NCBI GenBank assembly: GCA_024636255.1 | Contig: JAGXHK010000068.1 | Location: forward strand, 1 to 41,584 | DNA from: Desulfuromonadales bacterium | Lineage (GTDB): Bacteria > Desulfobacterota > Desulfuromonadia > Desulfuromonadales > Geoalkalibacteraceae | DNA: 41,584 bases | Direction of reading: 5' to 3' | Shown here: one piece after another, positions 26,819-35,463 of the stretch | Layout of the letters: each line of letters begins with the position of its first letter | Numbering within the stretch: position 1 is the first letter of the stretch | Notes under the pieces: model-generated | What the model saw: only the letters and a program-made list of their open reading frames with translations | Told to the model about the DNA's origin: nothing | The model's database searches: none | Made by a program: the position numbers and the translations under genes

Positions 26819-28386
26819 CACTTCTTCCTCAACTTTTTGCGCAACAGGTCGGCGGCATAATGAACCTCCGGAACCCGCAGCAGCCAACACCCACCCCCAT
26901 AGGCAGTCACTCCGATAAGGACCGCACCGAAAAGCACCAGCGCTTTTTCAAAATCATGCCCCTCCAGAGTCCAGGGACCGCGTTGCAGCAGGCTATAGAC
27001 AAGCCCGCTCATCAGCGCCGCCGGACCAAGAAGACGCAGAACAAAACCTCCCAGCTGACGCAATTCGAGAGAACCGAGCTTGCGGCGCAGGAGCCAGAAC
27101 AGCATCATGCAGTTGAACAGCGAAGATACGCTTAGCGCCAGTGCCAGGCCGACGTGAGCCCATACTTGCATGAATGCTACCCCGCAGACAGCATTCACGA
27201 GAAAGGTCCAGAAAGAAATCATTACGGGAGTGCGTGTATCCTTCAATGCATAGAACGTCGGCACCATCACCCGGCTGAGCCCGAGAAAAAACAGGCCCGG
27301 TGCATAAGCCATTAAGGCATAGGCCGTCTGTCGCACATCCTGCAAAGAAAATTCACCCCCGAAGAAAAAAAGACTGTAAATCGGACCGGCGCACAGCAGC
27401 AGGCCAAGGGATGCGGGGAGAGTCACCAGAGCAATCAGCTTGAAGGCGAACTGAAGGGAGTCGCGCAGGCCCTGTTCGTCGCCAAGTGCGGCCTGCTTGC
27501 TCATCGCCGGCAGAACCGCCTGCGCCAGTGACACCACGAATACGCCCTGGGGGAATTCGAAAAGACGCTGGCCGTAGTAGAGATAGGAGACACTTCCTCC
27601 AGGCAGAAAAGAAGCGAGCAGACGGGTGACGACCACATTGATCTGATAGATAGCCACCCCGGCCAGCCCGGGAAGCATGAGACAGGCGATCCGCCTGACC
27701 GCAGGATGACGAGGCGGCCACAGAAAACCAAGATTGACGCCGTGGCGGCTAAGAACCGGAACCTGTAGAAGCAGCTGGAGGAATCCGCCCAATAAAACGC
27801 CAAGGGCCAATGCCGTGATCGGCGTTGCAAAAAAAGGCCGCAGCCAGAAAGCGCTGCCAATCATTGCCAGGTTCAGAAGAACAGTGGAAAAGGATGGCAG
27901 AAAGTAGTGCCCGTGAACATTGAGAATTCCGGTGACCAGCGCCAGCAGGCTGACGAAGAAGATATAGGGGAACATAATGCGGTTGAGAATATCGGTCAGC
28001 GCCAGCTTTCCCGGAACCTCTGAAAACCCGTAACCGATCGCCTGCACAATCCACGGCGAAAGCAAAATGCCCACGGCGGTCACGATGAGCATGACCGCGA
28101 TCAACAACGTCCAGCATGCACGAGCCACCCGCTGCGCCTCTTCACGTCCCTCGCGATGAAGGATTTCTGAATAAACGGGTACGAACGCCGCAGTCAGTGA
28201 ACCCTCCCCGAAAAAGCGTCGCAGCAGGTTGGGGATGGTAAAGGCCATGAAAAACGCATCCGTGGCGAAACCGGCTCCGAAAAGCCGTCCCACCACCACA
28301 TCGCGCACCAGCCCCGAAATACGGCTGATCAGCGTGGCGCCTCCCATGATCCCGGTGGCGCGGGATATCCGAGCTTTTTCAGACAC
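26818..28386 (-). CDS. murJ: Lipid II flippase MurJ (MviN)
   Basis: MurJ moves lipid II across the inner membrane for peptidoglycan synthesis. The 522-residue protein is hydrophobic throughout, with about 14 segments as in the MOP/MVF family. It begins with ATGIMGGATLISRISGLVRD and has FGEGSLTAAFVPVYSE and RLFEFPQGVFVVSLAQAVLP, all MurJ signatures. The start is GTG at 28386, with no clear ribosome site. It is divergent from rpsT and overlaps ogt by one base. Confidence 0.96.
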   Translation of the reverse strand: MSEKARISRATGIMGGATLISRISGLVRDVVVGRLFGAGFATDAFFMAFTIPNLLRRFFGEGSLTAAFVPVYSEILHREGREEAQRVARACWTLLIAVMLIVTAVGILLSPWIVQAIGYGFSEVPGKLALTDILNRIMFPYIFFVSLLALVTGILNVHGHYFLPSFSTVLLNLAMIGSAFWLRPFFATPITALALGVLLGGFLQLLLQVPVLSRHGVNLGFLWPPRHPAVRRIACLMLPGLAGVAIYQINVVVTRLLASFLPGGSVSYLYYGQRLFEFPQGVFVVSLAQAVLPAMSKQAALGDEQGLRDSLQFAFKLIALVTLPASLGLLLCAGPIYSLFFFGGEFSLQDVRQTAYALMAYAPGLFFLGLSRVMVPTFYALKDTRTPVMISFWTFLVNAVCGVAFMQVWAHVGLALALSVSSLFNCMMLFWLLRRKLGSLELRQLGGFVLRLLGPAALMSGLVYSLLQRGPWTLEGHDFEKALVLFGAVLIGVTAYGGGCWLLRVPEVHYAADLLRKKLRKK

Positions 28387-28508
28387 CGGGCAGCTGTCCG
28401 TCGCAACAGCCGGAAGAAAAATGATTGACCTCTTTTAATCCCACTTCAATACGCCCTTTTTTCTTTTGAATTCGGAAAGTTACAGGAAAACATAAATTGT
28501 TTTTTAAC

Positions 28509-28537
28509 TTGACTCAAGGACGCCCAAGTGCTATAAA
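28509..28537 (+). promoter_or_regulatory. Strong sigma-70 promoter of rpsT
   Basis: TTGACT and TATAAA are 17 bases apart, with a T-rich stretch upstream of the -35. The start of transcription would be about 45 bases before the rpsT start codon. The remaining gap toward murJ shows no clear murJ promoter. Confidence 0.82.
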
Positions 28538-28590
28538 TCCACCCTTCCAAGCAAACAATAATCTTTATCCACGATTCGGAGGTCAGTCTT

Positions 28591-28851
28591 TTGGCTAATC
28601 ACAAATCAGCTATCAAGCGAATGAAACAGAACGAGAAGCGGGCAGCGCGCAACCGCCACATCCGTTCGACCATGCGCACCTTCGTCAAGCAGGTCCGTGA
28701 AGCCGCAGCTGCCGGCGATACAGAGGCTGCCAAAACCGCCCTTGAGCGTGCATTGCCGTTCATCGACAAGGCCGCCAGCAAAGGCGTGATTCACAAAGCA
28801 ACTGCCAGCCGGAAAATTTCGCGCCTGAGCAAGCTCGTCAATACTTTGTAG
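28591..28851 (+). CDS. rpsT: 30S ribosomal protein S20, UUG start
   Basis: The 86-residue basic helical protein binds 16S rRNA. It begins [20 protein letters not shown] and ends RLSKLVNTL, as S20 does. The start is TTG at 28591, with GGAGG 8 bases upstream and no alternative. E. coli rpsT also starts with UUG, where it limits translation and is linked to S20 autoregulation; the same choice here suggests a conserved control. Single-gene unit with its own promoter and terminator. Confidence 0.97.
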   Translation: MANHKSAIKRMKQNEKRAARNRHIRSTMRTFVKQVREAAAAGDTEAAKTALERALPFIDKAASKGVIHKATASRKISRLSKLVNTL

Positions 28852-28870
28852 AACAAAGAACAGCGATTAT

Positions 28871-28912
28871 TGACAACAAAAAGGGGCCCGGGAGGGCTCC
28901 TTTTTGTTGTCA
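28871..28912. terminator. Bidirectional terminator shared by rpsT and holA
   Basis: TGACAACAAAAAGGGGCCC and GGGCTCCTTTTTGTTGTCA pair with one wobble into a 19-bp stem with a 4-base loop, with A and T runs in both arms. It ends rpsT on plus and holA on minus, and the holA TGA stop lies in its outer arm. Confidence 0.88.
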
Positions 28913-29908
28913 GCGCGTTTTCTTCATCAGCACCAGCAACAGATCTTCGAGCAACGCACTGGGATGTGCTCCGCTCGATTTCAGCGCCAGGTCCGTTTGC
29001 AGAAAATGCGCGAACGCCAGCCTGAAATCGGCTTCTGAGAAACACCGGGCCTGGGCCAGCAAACCGTCGAGGAAATATGGGTTGATCTTAACTCTTTTAA
29101 TGATCTCGCCACGCGATGCATTCTGGGCGAGCAGCTCATGCGCTTTCCATAGCTGCCGAAAGTGGCGAACCAGCATGGTCAGGATACGCAGTGGTGGCTC
29201 GCCCTCTGCCAACAACCGGCCGAGCAGCCGCAGAGATGGTCCGGTTTGCCCCTGCCCCACGGCATTGGTCAGATCGAAAATACTGTCTTCTCGCGTATCC
29301 GAGACGATATTCTTTACATCCTCGACATCGACCAGACTGCGCTCGCCGAGGTAAGTGAACAGTTTGATCAGTTCGGCATGCACTTCCTGCAGATTGGTGC
29401 CGACCCGCCTGCAGAACCAGGCCAACCCCTCTTCGGTAAAAGAGCGCCCGGCTGCTCGGGCCTGCTCGCGAACAAAGGCTGGAATCTGATTGTCATAAAG
29501 CCGTCGGAATTCCACAAGGGCTCCGCGCTTCTTGAATTCCTGGAAAAATTTGCGACGCGCATCGATGCTCTGGCCGACGAAGACCAGCACCGTTTCAGGA
29601 CAAGGGGCTTTTAGATAGTCGAGAAATCTTTCCTGCTCGGAGGCGTTAAATTGATGAGCATCATGAACGACAACCAGTCGGTGCGAAGACAAGACCGGCA
29701 GGGTACGTGCGGCATCGAGAATCTCGGGAACCGCGCTTTCGCGCGCATGAAATACACTGAGGTTGAAATCGCGGACGGCCTCAATAACAATCTTTTCACG
29801 CACCTCTTCCAGGGTCCGCTCCAGAAGGAATTTCTCCTCGCCGTACAGATAGACAAGTGAAGGAATCTTGCCTGTCTCAAGGCTCTTTTGAAATTCCGTC
29901 GGCTTCAA
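28910..29908 (-). CDS. holA: DNA polymerase III subunit delta
   Basis: Delta opens the sliding clamp within the clamp-loader complex. The 332-residue product has the N-terminal SLVYLYGEEKFLLERTLEEV (delta lacks a working Walker A), RLVVVHDAHQFNASEQERFL, LVFVGQSIDARRKFFQEFKK, quoted to twenty residues, and a C-terminal helical collar from about 210 (PLRILTMLVRHFRQLWKA). The start is TTG at 29908, eight bases after lptE, with only a weak ribosome site. The order leuS-lptE-holA is widely conserved in proteobacteria. Confidence 0.95.
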   Translation of the reverse strand: MKPTEFQKSLETGKIPSLVYLYGEEKFLLERTLEEVREKIVIEAVRDFNLSVFHARESAVPEILDAARTLPVLSSHRLVVVHDAHQFNASEQERFLDYLKAPCPETVLVFVGQSIDARRKFFQEFKKRGALVEFRRLYDNQIPAFVREQARAAGRSFTEEGLAWFCRRVGTNLQEVHAELIKLFTYLGERSLVDVEDVKNIVSDTREDSIFDLTNAVGQGQTGPSLRLLGRLLAEGEPPLRILTMLVRHFRQLWKAHELLAQNASRGEIIKRVKINPYFLDGLLAQARCFSEADFRLAFAHFLQTDLALKSSGAHPSALLEDLLLVLMKKTR

Positions 29909-29916
29909 AATACGAC

Positions 29917-30432
29917 TCAGAAATTTTCCAGCAGGGAAAAATAAAGGTTCTCAGCCAGGCGGCGACTTGCTGAACGTATTGCGACCTGCTCCCTTTTTTC
30001 CTGCTCGGTAATATCGTCAATACTGGCGGCGAATTCTTCAGCCCAGGTCAGCTCGGATTGCCACAGAACACGTCCGCTCTCCCTTTTTTGCAACTGAGCG
30101 CGAACTCCGATTCTGGCACTGAACTCGTTGATGCGATCCTCGCTGTCGAAACCGACCGGTCGCGAAGAGAAGTGGATAACACTGCCTTGCAGAAGCGCAT
30201 CGGCGCGCTCTGCCTGCTCGACCACCCTGAGACCGCGACGTCGGGCAAATTGCTCAACGATATCGTTGGTCAGAATATCTTCCAGAAACGGCTCGGTGGT
30301 GCGATTGGCGAACATCTCGATGTAAACGGTCTCAACCTCGCCGGGAAAGGGCGTGCCGCGCCCGACGACGTGATAGCCGCAGCCAGCGAACGCCAGGGAC
30401 GCGAGAAGCAGCAGAAGCGCAAATCTGCTCAT
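29917..30432 (-). CDS. lptE: LPS-assembly lipoprotein LptE
   Basis: LptE plugs the LptD barrel that inserts lipopolysaccharide into the outer membrane, so the organism has an LPS outer membrane. The 171-residue product has a lipoprotein signal peptide, [18 protein letters not shown], with Cys18 as lipidation site, followed by GYHVVGRGTPFPGEVETVYI, typical of the LptE/RlpB family. The track start adds 34 residues within leuS; ATG at 30432 shares one base with the leuS stop (TGATG). HolA follows after eight bases. Confidence 0.93.
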   Translation of the reverse strand: MSRFALLLLLASLAFAGCGYHVVGRGTPFPGEVETVYIEMFANRTTEPFLEDILTNDIVEQFARRRGLRVVEQAERADALLQGSVIHFSSRPVGFDSEDRINEFSARIGVRAQLQKRESGRVLWQSELTWAEEFAASIDDITEQEKREQVAIRSASRRLAENLYFSLLENF

Positions 30433-32987
30433 CAGGAAATAACGATATTGACCAGCCGACCGGGAACAACGATCACTTTGCGCACCGTTTTCCCCTCGAT
30501 AAATCGACTGACGTTGGGATTTTCGAGAGCGCATGTTTTAACGGTCTCCTCATCAGCGTCTGCAGCGACCTCGATCTTGCCACGCACTTTGCCGTTGACC
30601 TGAATAACGATGGTGAGGGCTTCTGCGGCGAGGGCCGCTTCGTCCCACTGGGGCCAGCCGGCCGCCTCGATGCCCTGCTGGTGTCCAAGAGCGACCCAGA
30701 GTTCTTCACTTATATGGGGGACAAAAGGGGCAAGTAACCGCACCGCCGCCTCAAGGGCTTCGCGCAAGGTGCCGGCGGCCTCGGCTTTTGACTCGAAGGC
30801 ATAGACGGCATTGACCAACTCCATGATCGCGGCAATCGCAGTATTGAAATGAAAGCGGCCATCGATATCCTGGGTGACTTTTTTAATCGTTCGATGCGTG
30901 GTGCGGCGCAGATCCCGGGCGGCGCCAGATACATCCTGCGGCACCGTGGCGCCCTCGATCAATGAAAGATTCTCGGCGACGGCGCGCCAGACGCGGTTGA
31001 GAAAACGATAGCAGCCCTCAACGGCCTGATCGCTCCATTCAAGGTCCTTCTCAGGCGGCGCGGCAAAAAGTATGAACAGGCGGGCGGTATCAGCCCCGAA
31101 GCGCTCGATCAGGCTATCCGGATCGATCACGTTTTTCTTCGATTTGCTCATCTTTTCAGTGCGGCCCAAAGTGACCGGCGCTCCGCACCGTCCGCATTTC
31201 CCGTCCTCCACCTCCTCGGGATAAAGCCAACCGTGCTCGGAACAGGCGATGGTCTCCATGCAGACCATTCCCTGAGTCAGCAGATTTGAAAACGGCTCGT
31301 CCAGATCGATCATACCCAGGTCGCGCAGAACCTTCGTGAAAAACCGGGCATAGAGCAGATGCATGACCGCGTGCTCGATGCCGCCGATATACTGATCGAC
31401 AGGAGCCCAGTAGCCGGCGCGCCAGCGATCGACGGGGCCTTGCTGATAATCGGGGCTGGCGTAACGCAGAAAATACCAGGAACTCTCGACAAAGGTATCG
31501 AAGGTATCGGTTTCGCGCCGTGCAGCGCGACCGCATTCAGGGCAGCTTGTCCGCACGAATTCGGCGTGCGTGGCAAGGGGGCTGCCCCCTTCCCCGGTCA
31601 GCGCCACGTCGGTCGGCAAAATGACCGGCAGCTGCTCGCGGGGCACAGGTACGGCTCCACAGTGTTCGCAATAGATGATGGGGATCGGCGTACCCCAGTA
31701 GCGCTGACGGGATACGCCCCAGTCGCGCAGGCGATAATTGATGGTTTTGCTCCCCAATTCGCGCCGGTCGAGATAGTTGGCAATCTGTTCTTTGGCTACA
31801 TCATTATCAAGGCCGTCAAATTCGCCGGAATTGACCAGACGCCCCGTGCCGACGTAGGCCTCTTCCAGAGTCTCGGCTTGCAGTTCCTGCCCCTCCGGCT
31901 GAATCACGACCACCATCGGCAGATCGTATTTGCGGGCGAACTGAAAATCGCGCTGGTCATGTGTCGGGACAGCCATAACGGCACCGGTGCCATACTCCAT
32001 GAGTATGAAATTCGCCAGAAAGACCGGCATGCGGCGGCCCGTAATGGGGTTGAGACAAAAGGATCCGGTAAAGACACCTTCTTTTTCGAACTCTTCGCTG
32101 GAGCGCTGGAATTTGTCCTGTTTTTTAACCCGGCGGATGAAATCTTCGACATCCTGGCGCTTTTCATCCGTCGTCACCTCGAGCGCCAGAGGATGTTCAG
32201 GGGCCAGGCTCATGAAAGTGGCGCCACACAACGTGTCTGGCCGGGTTGTAAAAACGCGGATCTTCTGCTCTGAATTCTCGAGAACGAAATCAATCTCGCA
32301 TCCGGTGCTGCGCCCGATCCAGTTTCGCTGCATGGTCAGAACACGTTCCGGCCAGCCCGTCAGCTTTTCGGTCTGCTCAAGAAGTTCTTCGGCATAAGCG
32401 GTGGTTTTGAAGAACCATTGATCGAGTTCCTTGCCTTCGACCTCAGATTCACAACGCCAGCAGCTGCCGTCCTCGACTTGCTCGTTGGCGAGCACCGTCT
32501 GACAGGTGGGGCACCAGTTGACGGCTGAGCTTTTCTTGTAAGCCAGGCCACGTTCGAACATTTCAAGAAAGACCAGCTGCTCCCAGGTGTAATAATCGAC
32601 GTCGCAGGTGGCGAACTCGCGATCCCAATCGTAAGAAAATCCCATTTTCTGGAGTTGGATGCGCATATTATCGATGTTCTTGTATGTCCATTCTGCCGGA
32701 TGGGTGCCATGCTGAATCGCCGCATTCTCAGCGGGCATGCCGAACGCATCCCACCCCATGGGATGAAGAACATTGAGCCCCTGCATCCGTTTGAAGCGAC
32801 CGACAACGTCCCCGATACTGTAATTTCGCACATGTCCCATGTGGATCCGGCCTGATGGATACGGGAACATTTCAAGGACGTAATATTTTTCTCTGCCGGC
32901 CTCGGCCTCGACCTTGAAGGTCTTGTTCTCTTTCCAGAGCCTCTGCCATTTTTCTTCAACCGCTGCAGGATTGTAGCGCTCTTCCAT
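30432..32987 (-). CDS. leuS: Leucyl-tRNA synthetase
   Basis: The 851-residue class I synthetase charges tRNA-Leu. It has the HMGH motif at residues 49-52, a zinc knuckle ([21 protein letters not shown]), quoted here as CPTC...CWRC, the CP1 editing domain (about 225-415) with [13 protein letters not shown] and [15 protein letters not shown], a second Cys cluster (CSEHG...CGRCG) in the leucine-specific insertion, and KMSKSKKN before the anticodon-binding domain. The ATG at 32987 has GGAGG upstream. It overlaps lptE by one base. A TATAAT box lies in the infA-leuS gap. Confidence 0.98.
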   Translation of the reverse strand: MEERYNPAAVEEKWQRLWKENKTFKVEAEAGREKYYVLEMFPYPSGRIHMGHVRNYSIGDVVGRFKRMQGLNVLHPMGWDAFGMPAENAAIQHGTHPAEWTYKNIDNMRIQLQKMGFSYDWDREFATCDVDYYTWEQLVFLEMFERGLAYKKSSAVNWCPTCQTVLANEQVEDGSCWRCESEVEGKELDQWFFKTTAYAEELLEQTEKLTGWPERVLTMQRNWIGRSTGCEIDFVLENSEQKIRVFTTRPDTLCGATFMSLAPEHPLALEVTTDEKRQDVEDFIRRVKKQDKFQRSSEEFEKEGVFTGSFCLNPITGRRMPVFLANFILMEYGTGAVMAVPTHDQRDFQFARKYDLPMVVVIQPEGQELQAETLEEAYVGTGRLVNSGEFDGLDNDVAKEQIANYLDRRELGSKTINYRLRDWGVSRQRYWGTPIPIIYCEHCGAVPVPREQLPVILPTDVALTGEGGSPLATHAEFVRTSCPECGRAARRETDTFDTFVESSWYFLRYASPDYQQGPVDRWRAGYWAPVDQYIGGIEHAVMHLLYARFFTKVLRDLGMIDLDEPFSNLLTQGMVCMETIACSEHGWLYPEEVEDGKCGRCGAPVTLGRTEKMSKSKKNVIDPDSLIERFGADTARLFILFAAPPEKDLEWSDQAVEGCYRFLNRVWRAVAENLSLIEGATVPQDVSGAARDLRRTTHRTIKKVTQDIDGRFHFNTAIAAIMELVNAVYAFESKAEAAGTLREALEAAVRLLAPFVPHISEELWVALGHQQGIEAAGWPQWDEAALAAEALTIVIQVNGKVRGKIEVAADADEETVKTCALENPNVSRFIEGKTVRKVIVVPGRLVNIVIS

Positions 32988-33019
32988 TTTTCCTCCGCTC
33001 CAACAGGGCCGCCCGCCCC

Positions 33020-33045
33020 AAAAAGTAAAACCGGCGAACGCCGGT
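33020..33045 (-). terminator. Terminator after infA
   Basis: On the minus strand ACCGGC-GTTC-GCCGGT is followed by TTTACTTTTT, about 90 bases after the infA stop. It lies directly next to a TATAAT sequence and 33 bases before leuS. Confidence 0.75.
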
Positions 33046-33051
33046 ATTATA
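33046..33051 (-). promoter_or_regulatory. Isolated TATAAT, possible -10 box for leuS
   Basis: A perfect TATAAT touches the 5' arm of the infA terminator on the minus strand. No convincing -35 is found 16-18 bases upstream (GAAGCG), so it is a weak candidate. Confidence 0.35.
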
Positions 33052-33132
33052 TCGATCCGTACCGGATACGCTTCCGGTCGAGCCGAACCGCCCCCGGCAC
33101 CAGGCCGGGAACAAGTTCAATCGCTGGGTCGA

Positions 33133-33351
33133 TTACTTTTCGCGGTAGGTAATACGACCGCGGGAAAGATCGTAAGGTGAGAGTTCGACGGTCACCCGGT
33201 CGCCTGGCAGGATGCGGATATAATATTTGCGCATTTTCCCGGATATATGGGCCAGTACCACATGCCCGTTATCGAGTTCGACACGAAACGTGGCATTCGG
33301 TAGTGGTTCAATAACTTTTCCTTCGACTTCAATGGCTTCTTCTTTTGCCAA
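33133..33351 (-). CDS. infA: Translation initiation factor IF-1
   Basis: IF-1 occupies the ribosomal A site during initiation. The 72-residue OB-fold protein begins [20 protein letters not shown] and has [20 protein letters not shown], the standard pattern and length. The start is TTG at 33351 with GGAGG 7 bases upstream; there is no ATG in frame. It has its own promoter and a terminator downstream, so it is probably monocistronic, sitting between the che operon and leuS. Confidence 0.97.
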   Translation of the reverse strand: MAKEEAIEVEGKVIEPLPNATFRVELDNGHVVLAHISGKMRKYYIRILPGDRVTVELSPYDLSRGRITYREK

Positions 33352-33425
33352 AACCTTCCCTCCGCAAATGTAATTATTTTCGGTTATTTATTGCTTATGA
33401 CCGCACCGATTGACAATCCGGCCCT

Positions 33426-33454
33426 ATTTAACTAAGAGCAACACAGATTGTCAA
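33426..33454 (-). promoter_or_regulatory. Sigma-70 promoter of infA
   Basis: On the minus strand TTGACA and TTAAAT are 17 bases apart, about 75 bases before the TTG start. A second, weaker TTGTCA lies closer to the gene. The cheB-infA gap (33352-33514) holds nothing else recognised. Confidence 0.75.
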
Positions 33455-33514
33455 GCTTCCCTGCGAAAGCGACGATGGTTGGGCGATCTTTTTTTAATCA
33501 CCCCCCCCTGCACA

Positions 33515-34588
33515 TCAGGTCGGGTGGCGAAGGATCTCTGCTCCGATGCCATCCAGGGCCACAACCGCGTCGATCATTCCGGTGGCGATCGCTTCTTTCG
33601 GCATACCGAAGACAACGCATGAATCTTCGGCTTCGGCAATGGCTCGCCCGCCATGGCCCTTGATCGCCTTGACTCCGGCGGCGCCGTCGTTACCCATTCC
33701 GGTCAGGACCACCGCGATCAGCCGCTGGTCGCAGACCTGGACAGCGGATAGAAACATGGCATCGACCGAAGGGACATAGCGCTGAGCCGGGTCCGGATCG
33801 GCCAGATGCGCCACCAAACCACTGGCACCGCGCCGGAAAAGAAGATTTTTTCCCCCAGGGGCGACCAGAACTCTGCCTGGCTTGAACAAATCGCCGGTTT
33901 TGGCCTCGCACACTTCAAGATCACAATACCGGTCCAGGCGTTCGGCAAAAGCCCGGGTGAATTCTGCCGGCATATGTTGAGAGACGGCGAACATGAGCGG
34001 GGTATTGCCGGGGATCTGTGAAAGAACAGACTGCACGGCGGGCGGACCGCCGGTTGAAGAACCGATCAGGACCAGGCCCTGCGGATATCCGGTTCGGACA
34101 TCAGGGCGTAGCGCGGAGCGTCTGAGTGGATCGCGAGGCTGCGCTTTTAGCAGACCCTCGCTTCGCAGGGAAATCTTATCCATATCGGCACGCAAGGCGG
34201 CCAGCACTTTATGCACCAGGTCGTCGCGGATGTTGAAAAGCTGAGCATCGCTGCGCGCGGTCGGCTTGGCGACAAATTCGAAGGCGCCCAGTTCAAGGGC
34301 CTTGAAGACGTTTTCATCTTCTCCCTGGGACGAAATGACGATTACCGGGGTCGGACGGTTCTGCATGACAATACGCAGAAAGGTAAAGCCATCAATCTTC
34401 GGCATCTCGAGGTCGAGAGTGATCAGATCGGGCTTAAGATCGTAGACCTTGCGCAAACCATCTTCGCCGTCGACCGCATAGCCGACGATCTCGACTTGCG
34501 GCACCGCCTCAAGAATTTTAATGATGGTGCGCCGATTGAAAGCCGAATCGTCAACCACAAGGACGCGGATTTTTCCGGCGGTTCTCAT
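33515..34588 (-). CDS. cheB: Chemotaxis response regulator protein-glutamate methylesterase CheB
   Basis: CheB removes methyl groups from (or deamidates) receptor glutamates and is activated by CheA phosphotransfer. The 357-residue product has a receiver domain (about 7-125) with VVDDSAFNR, phospho-acceptor Asp59 in LITLDLEMPKIDG, and a C-terminal esterase (about 165-355). The catalytic triad is visible: Ser in LIGSSTGGPPAV, His in AVSQHMPAEFTRAF, and Asp in LTGMGNDGAAG. It overlaps cheR by four bases (ATGA) and is the last gene of the che operon. No clear terminator follows. Confidence 0.97.
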   Translation of the reverse strand: MRTAGKIRVLVVDDSAFNRRTIIKILEAVPQVEIVGYAVDGEDGLRKVYDLKPDLITLDLEMPKIDGFTFLRIVMQNRPTPVIVISSQGEDENVFKALELGAFEFVAKPTARSDAQLFNIRDDLVHKVLAALRADMDKISLRSEGLLKAQPRDPLRRSALRPDVRTGYPQGLVLIGSSTGGPPAVQSVLSQIPGNTPLMFAVSQHMPAEFTRAFAERLDRYCDLEVCEAKTGDLFKPGRVLVAPGGKNLLFRRGASGLVAHLADPDPAQRYVPSVDAMFLSAVQVCDQRLIAVVLTGMGNDGAAGVKAIKGHGGRAIAEAEDSCVVFGMPKEAIATGMIDAVVALDGIGAEILRHPT

Positions 34589-35463
34589 CGGGAATCCTCC
34601 AGCTTTCTTGACTGGAGCGGGCGCTGGTAGACCATATCGTGAGTGAAGTGTCGCAGAACGAACTGGTTGCTTATATTCATAAGGGATTCGGAATGACCCA
34701 AAAGTAAAAACCCTTCGGGCCGCAAACGACTGTTGAAACTTTCAACGACCTTCTTTTTCGCCGGAAGATCAAAATAGATAATCACGTTGCGGCAAAAAAT
34801 TGCATCGAGAGTACCGAGCAGCGCAACCCGGGAATCATCAAAGAGATTCAGATGGCTGATGCTTACCAGACTCTTCACTTCATCGGCAATGCGGTACTTT
34901 CCGTCGACTTCGTTAAAGTAGCGCTTCATATATCGTGCATCTGTCGTCCGGAAAGACGAGGCGCCGTAGACCCCTTTGCGCGCAACCTGCAGAACGCGCT
35001 GACTGATATCGGTGCCGATAATGTCGATATCCCAGCCTCGTAATTCGGGAGCCTCGAGCAGAAGCATGGCCAGCGTGTAGGGTTCTTCGCCCGTCGAACA
35101 GCCGGCGCTCCAGATGCGCAGGGTGCGTACGCCTTCCTTCTTCTTGCGCGAAACGATCTCGGGAACGATCTCGCGGGCGAATGTTTTGAGCTGGCTTTCT
35201 TCGCGAAAAAAATAGGTTTCGTTGGTGGTCAACAGATCAATGGCCGCGGAGACTTCTTCTTCTCTGTTCTTCCCGTAGCGCAAAAGATAATAATAATCCT
35301 TAAAATTTTTCAGCTTGTGCGTGCGGACCTGCTTGCTCAGGCGCTTCTCGATCAGATACTTGTTTTCTTCCGAAAAATAGAGGCCGCAATGATGGTAGAT
35401 GAAATCCCGCAGCAGCCGGAACTCCTCGTTCGTCATCGGAATATCGGGCGTGAATTGAAACAT
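34585..35463 (-). CDS. cheR: Chemotaxis protein methyltransferase CheR
   Basis: CheR methylates receptor glutamates using SAM. The 292-residue product has the N-terminal helical domain (about 10-75) and the catalytic domain with TTNETYFFREESQ, the SAM motif RIWSAGCSTGEEPYTLAMLL and DAIFCRNVIIYFD. It lacks the C-terminal TPR or pentapeptide-binding extension seen in some CheR proteins. ATG at 35463 overlaps the stop of the HEAT-repeat gene by one base; the track's first codon (TTG) precedes it. Presence of cheR and cheB implies a methyl-accepting receptor, which is not in the window. Confidence 0.97.
   Translation of the reverse strand: MFQFTPDIPMTNEEFRLLRDFIYHHCGLYFSEENKYLIEKRLSKQVRTHKLKNFKDYYYLLRYGKNREEEVSAAIDLLTTNETYFFREESQLKTFAREIVPEIVSRKKKEGVRTLRIWSAGCSTGEEPYTLAMLLLEAPELRGWDIDIIGTDISQRVLQVARKGVYGASSFRTTDARYMKRYFNEVDGKYRIADEVKSLVSISHLNLFDDSRVALLGTLDAIFCRNVIIYFDLPAKKKVVESFNSRLRPEGFLLLGHSESLMNISNQFVLRHFTHDMVYQRPLQSRKLEDSR

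Noticed and set aside
31359-32273. 304-residue plus-strand ORF opposite leuS
   Set aside because: Antisense to conserved LeuS catalytic and editing motifs; no ribosome site or domain of its own.
33094-33111. GC-rich hairpin (CCCGGC...GCCGGG) soon after infA
   Set aside because: No T run follows on the minus strand; the terminator at 33020-33045 is the better candidate.
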